Source of the DNA: Cloacimonetes bacterium UBA6097
Lineage (GTDB): Bacteria > Cloacimonadota > Cloacimonadia > Cloacimonadales > Cloacimonadaceae
Reading direction: 5' to 3'
DNA: 64,000 nucleotides
NCBI GenBank assembly: GCA_002435865.1
Contig: DIWV01000007.1
Coordinates: 515,452-579,451 of the forward strand
This document shows positions 43,127 through 50,602 of the stretch, piece after piece. The notes under the pieces are model-generated. The model ran no database searches. It saw only the letters and a program-made list of their open reading frames with translations, and had not been told where the DNA came from. Each line of letters opens with the position of its first letter. Position 1 is the first letter of the stretch. Made by a program: the position numbers and the translations under genes.

Positions 43127-44680
43127 ATGTCCAATACCAAACTGTCGATTGAGAAGCTGATTGAAAGGGAAAACAAAACCAAATTAATGGGTGGAGAAAA
43201 AGCCGTCCAGAAACAGCATAACGGAGGCAAACTGACTGCCCGTGAGAGACTTGACCTGTTATTTGACCCGAATACTTTCCGGGAAATAGATATGTTTGTG
43301 CATCACCGCTGTGATAACTTCGGCATGGAAAAGATTGAAATCCCCAGCGACGGAGTGGTAACAGGGCACGGTCTGGTCAATGGACGTCCGATATTTGCCT
43401 TTGCGCAGGATTTTACAGCGCGGGGCGGAAGTCTGGGAGAAATGCATGCTGCCAAAATCTGTAAGGTGATGGATATAGCTCTCAAATCAGGAGTTCCATT
43501 GGTCGGTATTAACGATTCAGGCGGAGCACGCATACAGGAAGGAGTTGATGCGCTCAAAGGTTATGGCGATATCTTTTTCCGTAATTCCAGAGCCAGCGGA
43601 GTAATTCCACAGATTGCTTCCATTATGGGACCCTGTGCCGGCGGAGCTGTTTATTCACCTGCCATGGCAGACTTTGTCTTTATGGTCAAAAACACCAGTT
43701 TTATGTTTATTACAGGTCCCGAAGTCATCAAAGCTGTGACCGGTGAAGAAACCACGCAGGAAGAGCTTGGCGGTGCCATGGCTCACAATACCAAGAGCGG
43801 AAATGCGCACTTTGCCTGTGAAAGCGATGCCGATGCGATTGAGCAAATCAAGACTATGCTTTCCTATCTGCCTTCCAATAATATGGAAGAACCGCCTCTG
43901 AAAGACACTGATGACGACCCGCACAGGCAATGCCCTGAGCTGGATACCATTATTCCTGACGACCCCAAATACAGTTATGACATGCGGGACGTGATTCATT
44001 CCATAGTTGATGATGGTATCTTCTTTGAACCTCATCACTATTATGCTCAGAACATCATTGTAGGTTTTGCCAGATTGAATGGCAGAGTGGTTGGTATAGT
44101 AGCAGATCAGCCGCAGATTTTAGCCGGCTGTCTGGATATTGATGCTTCCGATAAAGCTACCAGATTCATCCGCACCTGTGACGCTTTTAATATTCCGCTT
44201 CTGACCCTGGTTGATGTACCGGGGTACCTGCCCGGCACACATCAGGAATGGAACGGTATCATCAGACACGGCGCAAAGCTTTTGTGGTGCTACTCTGAAG
44301 CCACGGTACCCAAGCTGACAGTTGTCACCAGAAAGGATTACGGCGGAAGCTACATTGCTATGAGCAGTCGTCACTTAGGAGCTGACATGGTGTTTGCCTG
44401 GCCGATGGCGGAAATCGCTGTGATGGGTGCTCAGGGCGCTGCTAATATTATCTTCCGTAAGGAAATATCCGAGGCTGAGGATAAAGTTGCCAAGCGTGCC
44501 GAGATGATTAAAATATACGAAGACGAATTCAATAATCCTTATGCAGCAGCTTCACGTGGTTATGTGGATGCCATAATCAAACCAAGCGATACACGTGCCA
44601 GACTGATAGATGCCTTGGAAATCCTCTGTACCAAGAGTGAAAGCCTGCCGCCCAAGAAGCATGGCAATATTCCTATGTAG
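43127..44680 (+). CDS. mmdA: Acyl-CoA carboxyltransferase (methylmalonyl/propionyl-CoA type, MmdA/12S-like)
   Basis: 517-residue carboxyltransferase of the crotonase-like beta-subunit family, which moves CO2 between biotin and propionyl- or methylmalonyl-CoA. N-terminal GGEKAVQKQHNGGKLTARERLDLLFD, acyl-CoA oxyanion region NDSGGARIQEGVDALKGYGDIFFRN, SIMGPCAGGAVYSPAMADF, and the biotin half TLVDVPGYLPGT with GGSYIAMSSRHLGADMVFAWP. The next two genes encode a small helper-like subunit and a biotinylated 5S/OadA-like subunit, so the set could be a transcarboxylase or a decarboxylase whose membrane beta subunit is elsewhere. Start follows AAGGAG. This chemistry fits propionate metabolism in Cloacimonadota. 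Confidence 0.92.
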   Translation: MSNTKLSIEKLIERENKTKLMGGEKAVQKQHNGGKLTARERLDLLFDPNTFREIDMFVHHRCDNFGMEKIEIPSDGVVTGHGLVNGRPIFAFAQDFTARGGSLGEMHAAKICKVMDIALKSGVPLVGINDSGGARIQEGVDALKGYGDIFFRNSRASGVIPQIASIMGPCAGGAVYSPAMADFVFMVKNTSFMFITGPEVIKAVTGEETTQEELGGAMAHNTKSGNAHFACESDADAIEQIKTMLSYLPSNNMEEPPLKDTDDDPHRQCPELDTIIPDDPKYSYDMRDVIHSIVDDGIFFEPHHYYAQNIIVGFARLNGRVVGIVADQPQILAGCLDIDASDKATRFIRTCDAFNIPLLTLVDVPGYLPGTHQEWNGIIRHGAKLLWCYSEATVPKLTVVTRKDYGGSYIAMSSRHLGADMVFAWPMAEIAVMGAQGAANIIFRKEISEAEDKVAKRAEMIKIYEDEFNNPYAAASRGYVDAIIKPSDTRARLIDALEILCTKSESLPPKKHGNIPM

Positions 44681-44683
44681 TTG

Positions 44684-44775
44684 TGTAACACAGGATGGTA
44701 TCCTGTTGGAAACCGGTATTGTTAATGCCGGGATTACCAATCCCGCCATCCAACAGATTAACAATCTGTGATACA
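44684..44775. repeat. Composite palindrome cluster within the carboxyltransferase operon
   Basis: Four small hairpins with 3-nt loops occur in 85 bp: ACAGGAT-GGT-ATCCTGT, CCGGTATT-GTT-AATGCCGG, GGGATT-ACC-AATCCC and ACAGATT-AAC-AATCTGT. The outer two are inverted copies of each other. It fills the gap between mmdA and the small subunit gene. Confidence 0.75.
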
Positions 44776-44795
44776 GTTAAATGGAGAAAATTATT

Positions 44796-44984
44796 ATGGA
44801 AGATAAAAAGAAACTGGCAGCCATTTCAGCCGTAGTCTCGCTGATGAGCAGTGAGGAGACATCATCCTTTACGGAAAAGATCCCTCCGCATCAGCCAACG
44901 GAATGGACGATTTACGGCAGGCAGCAGACCATGAATTACAGAGACATGTATCAGCGCAGATTTATAAATAGAAAAAACAGATAA
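44796..44984 (+). CDS. Small subunit-like protein of the carboxyltransferase complex
   Basis: About 62 residues. The N-terminus EDKKKLAAISAVVSLMSSEE and the C-terminal WTIYGRQQTMNYRDM resemble the short delta-type subunits of methylmalonyl-CoA decarboxylase and the tail of biotin-carrier subunits, which help assemble the complex. I choose ATG 44796, placed 8 nt behind GGAGA, over ATG 44781. No transmembrane helix is evident, unlike OadG. The assignment rests mainly on position and faint similarity. Confidence 0.6.
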   Translation: MEDKKKLAAISAVVSLMSSEETSSFTEKIPPHQPTEWTIYGRQQTMNYRDMYQRRFINRKNR

Positions 44985-45000
44985 AATAAGGAGACAACGC

Positions 45001-46989
45001 ATGGATAAACATGGCGTTCTGGAAATGACCCAGATGCGGTATGAGCCGGATAGACCCAAGGCGGCTAATCCTATCAAGATTCAGGACCTCACCTTCCGTG
45101 ACGGACACCAAAGCCTGTTTGCCACACGCGGCAGAACAGAAGACATGCTGGTGGTTGCAGAAGATATGGATAAAGTGGGCTTTTACTCCCTGGAGATGTG
45201 GGGTGGAGCTACCTTTGATACAATGCAGAGATACCTTAATGAAGACCCTTGGGAACGCATCCGTACTCTGAAAAAGAAGATTAAGAAAACACCTTTTTCC
45301 ATGCTGCTCAGAGGTCAGAACCTGGTCGGTTACCGCAACTATGCAGATGACGTGGTGGAAGCTTTTGTGCAAAGAGCAGCAGATAACGGGATTGATATTT
45401 TCAGGGTATTTGATGCTTTAAATGACTTCCGCAATTTCCAGACTGCAGTTAAAATCATCAAGAAGAACAAGAAGCACTTCCAGGGTTCCATCTGCTATTC
45501 CCTAACAGAACAGCGCATGGGCGGGGATACTTATAACATTGAGTACTATGTTAATAAAGCTAAACAACTGGAAGAAATGGGAGCAGATACAATCTGTATA
45601 AAGGACATGGCAGGTCTTGTAGCTCCTTATGATGCTTTCAATCTTGTTCGTGCCCTTAAGGAAAACGTCAAAGTTCCCATTCATCTGCATACGCATTTCA
45701 CATCAGGCATGGGAGATTTGGCACTTCTTAAGGCTGTAGAGGCAGGAGTGGATATTATTGATACCTGTATGGCACCATATGCTTACAGGACTTCTCATGC
45801 AGCTATAGAGCCTTTGGTAAATACTTTACTGGGGACAAACCGCGATACGGGTTTTGATATTAAACTATTGAATAAGATAGATAAGGAATTGGAAAAGGTG
45901 ATTCCCAAGTATCTGCAGTTTGCCGATAATACAAAGTACAGCATTATTGATACGGATGTAATCATCCACCAGACCCCCGGTGGTATGCTTTCCAATCTCG
46001 TAAATCAACTTCGTGGGATGGATGAACTGGATAAACTGGATGATGTGTTTGCAGAAATACCAAAGGTTCGCAAAGACCTTGGCATGATTCCATTGGTTAC
46101 TCCCACCAGTCAGATTGTTGGTATTCAGGCAGTTAACAATGCCTTGTTTGATAAAAAAGACGGAGAATATTCCAGAACTACAGAGCAGGTAAAAGACTTA
46201 TGTTACGGTCTGTATGGTAAGACTACTCTTCCCATAGACCCGGAAGTCCAGAAGAAAGCACTTAAAGGTTACCCGCGTGGCGAAAAACCCATAAATGTAC
46301 GTCCCGGAGATGTGATTGAACCGGCTATGGCAAAGGTTCATGAAGAATGTAAAGACTTAGCCAAAGATATAGATGATGAGCTGATTGTTGCACTGTATGA
46401 CGTAACAGCTATGCGATTCCTGAAATGGAAATATGGCATATTTCCCGTTCCTGATGAAGCAAAGCCGACTACTTTGGAACAGGTTATGGATGAACAGGAA
46501 ATAATTAAAAAATATAAAGCTGGAGAATTTGTTGTGAAAGATAATAAAAATAATCCCCCCAAGCCTGAAGGAATCAGGCAGTTTGATGTTTATGTAGATG
46601 ATGAATACTTCCTGGTGGAAGTTAATGAAAAAGGCGGAACTCCGCGTGTAGTAAGCAGTAAACCGGCAATAAATCCTGCTCCTGTTCCACAGGTTAAACC
46701 TGTAGCGCCGTCACCTGCCCAGGTAAGTCCTGCTCCTGCCAAAGCAGCTGAACCTGCTCCCAGTGTGGAAGGCGGAACTCCTATTAATGCACCTATGCCG
46801 GGAATGCTTGTTAAGTATGAAAAGAAAGCCGGAGACGCTATTGAAGTTGGTGAAACTATCCTTGTCCTGGAAGCAATGAAGATGTATAACAATATCCCCA
46901 GTCCGGTCAAAGGTGTGATTGCAGCAACTCCTCTAAATGCCGGAGACAATGTCAGCAAAGGTCAGGTTCTGGCTGTAATTAAATCATAA
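45001..46989 (+). CDS. Biotin-dependent carboxyltransferase (OadA / transcarboxylase 5S + biotin carrier)
   Basis: 662 residues. The N-terminal HMGL-like TIM barrel (about 20-300; IQDLTFRDGHQSLFATRGRTEDML, IKDMAGLVAPYDA, HLHTHFTSGMGDLAL) binds a divalent metal and pyruvate/oxaloacetate. A conserved carboxylase helical domain follows, then a Pro/Ala-rich linker (about 545-590) and a biotinyl domain with Lys627 in VLEAMKMYNN. The domain order equals OadA, PycB and the 5S subunit fused to 1.3S. With mmdA upstream it could transfer carboxyl groups between methylmalonyl-CoA and pyruvate. No biotin carboxylase or OadB-like membrane subunit lies nearby. Confidence 0.93.
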   Translation: MDKHGVLEMTQMRYEPDRPKAANPIKIQDLTFRDGHQSLFATRGRTEDMLVVAEDMDKVGFYSLEMWGGATFDTMQRYLNEDPWERIRTLKKKIKKTPFSMLLRGQNLVGYRNYADDVVEAFVQRAADNGIDIFRVFDALNDFRNFQTAVKIIKKNKKHFQGSICYSLTEQRMGGDTYNIEYYVNKAKQLEEMGADTICIKDMAGLVAPYDAFNLVRALKENVKVPIHLHTHFTSGMGDLALLKAVEAGVDIIDTCMAPYAYRTSHAAIEPLVNTLLGTNRDTGFDIKLLNKIDKELEKVIPKYLQFADNTKYSIIDTDVIIHQTPGGMLSNLVNQLRGMDELDKLDDVFAEIPKVRKDLGMIPLVTPTSQIVGIQAVNNALFDKKDGEYSRTTEQVKDLCYGLYGKTTLPIDPEVQKKALKGYPRGEKPINVRPGDVIEPAMAKVHEECKDLAKDIDDELIVALYDVTAMRFLKWKYGIFPVPDEAKPTTLEQVMDEQEIIKKYKAGEFVVKDNKNNPPKPEGIRQFDVYVDDEYFLVEVNEKGGTPRVVSSKPAINPAPVPQVKPVAPSPAQVSPAPAKAAEPAPSVEGGTPINAPMPGMLVKYEKKAGDAIEVGETILVLEAMKMYNNIPSPVKGVIAATPLNAGDNVSKGQVLAVIKS

Positions 46990-47011
46990 CAAAATAACAT
47001 ATCATATAAAG

Positions 47012-47045
47012 AAAAGACCCTCTCCATATCGGAAAGGGTTTTTTC
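47012..47045 (+). terminator. Terminator after the biotin carboxyltransferase gene
   Basis: AAGACCCTCTCC pairs with GGAAAGGGTTTT (one mismatch) around ATATC, followed by a T tract. It separates this gene from the converging cls gene. Confidence 0.8.
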
Positions 47046-47063
47046 TTTTTCAGCCAAATATTA

Positions 47064-48638
47064 TTAAAGCAACGGTGAAAACAATCTGCAAATGGATTCT
47101 TTGGGTCTTTGCCAGATTGAACGTTTGCCAAATTCTTCCAGAACAACTTTTCTGCTGTTTATCAAATCATCCTGAAACTGAGATTCTGCTTCCAGTGCAA
47201 TTTCTTTGTTATAGAGCATGGCATTGAGCTCAAAGTTATGGTTAAAGCTGCGTAAATCCATATTTGCAGTGCCGATGGAGACTATTTCATCGTCAGCAAT
47301 AAGCACTTTGGCATGCATAAAACCTTTCTGGTATTCATAAATCTCTACTCCAGCCAGGAGCAATTCTGCATAATAAGAACGCGAACCCCAGAAAACAATG
47401 TAGTGGTCAGGCTTTGAGGGCAGGATAATTTTTACTTCTACTCCACTCAATGAAGCTGTTTTGAGAGCCATCAGAAGGCTTTCATTCAGAACGAGGTAGG
47501 GACTGGTTATGTGCACACTTCTTTTTGCATTGGCTATACAGGCAAAATAGACCTGCATGATGCTTTCCCAGTCTGAGTCCGGACCACTGCTGACAATCTG
47601 AACAGGTACGCCGGTATTCATAGATTTATCGCAATTTATGATTTCAGCATTGATGGCACGCATATCCTGTTTAAGGATATTTTCTTTCGCTACAAAGTAC
47701 CAATCGGTCAGGAAAATAGCTTCCAGAGACAGAACACTCCTGCCCTTGAGCTTAAGCAGACTATCACGCCAATAGCCGAAATATTTGCTTTTATTGAAGT
47801 ATTTATTCCCGATGTTAAGTCCACCCAGATAAGCAGTCTTGTTATCCACTATGACCAGTTTCCTGTGATTACGGTAATTAAGCCTGCTGCTGATAGTGGG
47901 GAATGGTGATGGGAGAAAGGGATACATCTCCACACCGGCTCTTTTAAGGTCACGTTTATAACTGCGGGGAAGCTTCCAACAGCCGACTGCATCATAGATT
48001 AACCTGATTTTTACTCCTTCCCTGGCTTTGGCTTTGAGTACTTCTTTAAACTCTTTGCCTGTTTCATCGTTTGCCAGCGAGAAGTATTCTATGTTAACGT
48101 TTTTCTTTGCTGCTTTGATACCTTCCAGGATTTTATCCAGGGAAGTTTGTGTATCCGGAATAAGTTCTACATGATTATGGCAAGTCAGTAATGCTTTATT
48201 ATTGCTTTCCAGCAGTCTTATCAGTTTATGAACCAGAGGATTTTCTATTTTGTCCTGAAGATACTCTGCATCACTGTCTTCTAAAAGGTGTTCCTGTAAA
48301 TATAGTATATCTTCCATTCCTTTTCTGGAGAATATACGTGATTTTCGCCAATTCCTGCCAAAGAATAAATAGAAGATAAATCCGATAATCGGTAAATATA
48401 CCAGTACCAGTATCCATGCCAGGGTTCTGACAGGAGAACCATTTTCCATTACAAGAACAATTATGATAAGAAAAGTTGATACAGTAAAGACTATATTCAG
48501 GACTTTATTAGTCACCTGGGACAAACCGGCAAACAGAGTTCCACTGGATAAGAATTGTACAATAGTGAACAAAAAAAGCAGGGAAAGTAAAAATATCAGG
48601 AACAAAGCCAAGGCATCCCAGAACTTATGTGACAGCAA
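47064..48638 (-). CDS. cls: Cardiolipin synthase (phospholipase D family)
   Basis: 524 residues. Two to three N-terminal transmembrane helices (about 8-32, 38-60, 70-92; the PLDc_N region), then two HxKxxxxD phospholipase D motifs: NYRNHRKLVIVDNKTAYLGGLNIG and KGFMHAKVLIADDEIVSIGTANMDLRSF. It condenses phosphatidylglycerol molecules to cardiolipin. Length and order are typical of ClsA. It is monocistronic. Confidence 0.95.
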   Translation of the reverse strand: MLSHKFWDALALFLIFLLSLLFLFTIVQFLSSGTLFAGLSQVTNKVLNIVFTVSTFLIIIVLVMENGSPVRTLAWILVLVYLPIIGFIFYLFFGRNWRKSRIFSRKGMEDILYLQEHLLEDSDAEYLQDKIENPLVHKLIRLLESNNKALLTCHNHVELIPDTQTSLDKILEGIKAAKKNVNIEYFSLANDETGKEFKEVLKAKAREGVKIRLIYDAVGCWKLPRSYKRDLKRAGVEMYPFLPSPFPTISSRLNYRNHRKLVIVDNKTAYLGGLNIGNKYFNKSKYFGYWRDSLLKLKGRSVLSLEAIFLTDWYFVAKENILKQDMRAINAEIINCDKSMNTGVPVQIVSSGPDSDWESIMQVYFACIANAKRSVHITSPYLVLNESLLMALKTASLSGVEVKIILPSKPDHYIVFWGSRSYYAELLLAGVEIYEYQKGFMHAKVLIADDEIVSIGTANMDLRSFNHNFELNAMLYNKEIALEAESQFQDDLINSRKVVLEEFGKRSIWQRPKESICRLFSPLL

Positions 48639-48770
48639 TTATCCCCCTAATGCATAACATTACTTAGTGAATTATACATATTTACTGAGATTAAACTAAA
48701 CACAAAGTAACTATTTCCGGATAAAGATATTTTGTCAATATAACTGTATGTGTATATCTAAAGCAAGTCT

Positions 48771-48914
48771 TCAAAGTTCTATCAACAAATTACTCTTGCG
48801 CAGTTCTGAAAGCACATTGGAGGCATTTGGCATCACATTAAACATGTAACTTACTTTAGCCGGATCTGCCAAAGATTCTAATGAATACAATACTATTAAT
48901 GTCAACATTATCAT
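48771..48914 (-). CDS. Possible 47-residue ORF or gene remnant
   Basis: A short frame (MIMLTLIVLYSLESLADPAK... ending LRKSNLLIEL) lies in the otherwise empty 586-bp gap 48639-49224. There is no convincing ribosome-binding site. The C-terminal part looks protein-like and could be the tail of a lost gene. The rest of this gap contains a TTGACA box (48922-48927, plus strand) and a small CCCATT/AATGGG hairpin near 48956, and nothing else I can support. Confidence 0.2.
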   Translation of the reverse strand: MIMLTLIVLYSLESLADPAKVSYMFNVMPNASNVLSELRKSNLLIEL

Positions 48915-49224
48915 AAATTACTTGACAATTGTTTCGATAGTTATTTTATTAAATCCCCATTGAAACAAATGGGATGTTGATAAAATGTAACGTGCAGATT
49001 TATTTTTTTTCGATAGCACAAAAAATGGAGGTTTTAGAGAAAATTGAAATTTAATTTATTAGTTTTTTGTATTTTAAACACACATAACTTCGCAATTAAA
49101 ACCCGCAGCAACTTAAGAAGTATAGCTGTGGAATTGTCTCTGTTTGAGAATATCACTATTAATTGAATTTGCTAACTTTTATTATTAGATTAAATTAAAT
49201 CTAACATTACGACAAGGGGGAAAA

Positions 49225-50238
49225 ATGAAATCGATCCTTAAGTTAACTTTAATCCTACTGGTTTTTACTCTTTTATTAATCAGCTGTACTAACAAAGATA
49301 TTACAGCTCCCAAAGGTTCAAACGTGTTAAAAGCTTCTGCATCAAATCCTGATATCTATCCGATTTGGGCAGGACAAAACATTAATGCCGGCACTATGGC
49401 AATCTGGAATGACAGCATAAATATTTTTGTTCAGTTTAATCTGATTGATGGATGGATGCTGGAACAAACTCATGTACAGTTAGATACAGATTTAACCGAA
49501 GACGAATGGATTCATGCCAGCGGAACACCTGTTCCCGGTCAGTTTGACTATATAATGGATTTCAATCCGATGGTTACTACTTATACACAGGTGATTCCAT
49601 TATCAGCTTATGGTTACGCCTATGGTGACACCATTATTATTGCAGCCCATGCTTCAGTTAAAAAATATGATTCCCAAACCGGCGGTTACCAGCAGGAAAC
49701 AGCCTGGGGCGGAGATGAAGAAGGTCCCGGCTCACGTTGGTGGTTCTATATGCATTATATCATTACACCTCCGGACCAACAACCTCCTGATGATGATGAT
49801 GAATATCAATATGAAACTGCTATGATGAGAATGTATGATGATCCTGCAGATTTCACATACAGATGGTTTGTTAAACCTGGCAAACCTCATGCCTGGTTCG
49901 GTTATGTTAAAACCACACCAGTTATGACTCCCCAGACTTACTATTTCTATGCCGGTCAGTATTACAAAGCCGGAGAAGTAAATATCTGGAAAGCAGGTGA
50001 TTCATTATTTGTCCAATGCAATATGATGAATGATTGGGAAGCAACAGGTAGTCATTTGAACGTACAACTCACGGATTATATGGGTTCACCGGCTTTTGGT
50101 AATTTCCCATATACTGCAACTTTCGATCCTGCTGTCAACATGTTTACTTATAATGTGCCATGGAATCCCGCTTGGGATGGTATGGAACTGAAAATATGTC
50201 TCCATGCTGATGCACAAAAAGAGATCATACCGGATTAA
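49225..50238 (+). CDS. Lipoprotein with two tandem repeats of an unknown domain
   Basis: 337 residues with a type II signal peptide ending in LLISC (Cys21). The mature protein is an internal duplication: residues about 45-170 (YPIWAGQNINAGTMAIWNDSINIFVQF) and about 230-330 (YYFYAGQYYKAGEVNIWKAGDSLFVQC) share A-G-Q-x2-x-A-G-x3-I-W. The halves are joined by ETAWGGDEEGPGSRWWFYMHY and a PDDDDE linker. All-beta character suggests a surface-exposed binding domain. I do not recognise the family. GGGGG ribosome-binding site, own terminator. Confidence 0.78.
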   Translation: MKSILKLTLILLVFTLLLISCTNKDITAPKGSNVLKASASNPDIYPIWAGQNINAGTMAIWNDSINIFVQFNLIDGWMLEQTHVQLDTDLTEDEWIHASGTPVPGQFDYIMDFNPMVTTYTQVIPLSAYGYAYGDTIIIAAHASVKKYDSQTGGYQQETAWGGDEEGPGSRWWFYMHYIITPPDQQPPDDDDEYQYETAMMRMYDDPADFTYRWFVKPGKPHAWFGYVKTTPVMTPQTYYFYAGQYYKAGEVNIWKAGDSLFVQCNMMNDWEATGSHLNVQLTDYMGSPAFGNFPYTATFDPAVNMFTYNVPWNPAWDGMELKICLHADAQKEIIPD

Positions 50239-50255
50239 TTAACCTTATTAATAAC

Positions 50256-50291
50256 AAGCCGTTACACATATTGTGTGACGGCTTTTTTTTT
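50256..50291 (+). terminator. Terminator of the repeat lipoprotein gene
   Basis: AAGCCGT...ACGGCTT stem with inner ACACA/TGTGT pairing, followed by eight or nine T. Confidence 0.92.
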
Positions 50292-50410
50292 ATTTATAAG
50301 CTCAGATTTAAACAAGCATCTCATCCTCTTTATTCTGATAGTTTACCGATTATGAGGGAGTAATCCCGCTCTTGATTATGACTCTTATCCTTCTTAATCA
50401 CATATATTGG

Positions 50411-50513
50411 ATTACAGCATAATTACAGCATATTTAATGTATAGTTTCTGTATCCAAGTATACAGAAACTATACTGCAAGTATACAGAAACTATACTGCA
50501 ACTATACTGAAGA
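50411..50513. repeat. 11-bp phased inverted array V
   Basis: The right arm has five exact-phase 11-mers from 50459 to 50513: TATACAGAAAC, TATACTGCAAG, TATACAGAAAC, TATACTGCAAC, TATACTGAAGA. The left arm starts with a perfect ATTACAGCATA duplication (50411-50432), then TTTAATGTATA and GTTTCTGTATC, the latter inverted relative to the right-arm units. It ends 90 nt before the acyl-CoA synthetase start; the rest of the gap has only the upstream terminator. Confidence 0.9.
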
Positions 50514-50602
50514 TCCTTGGAAAAGAAAAAGGGTAAATTAAAAAACTCTTGACCTGCCTGTTGCCGGGAAAAGAGTGAACAAAAAAAGCACTGAGGTGAG
50601 GA

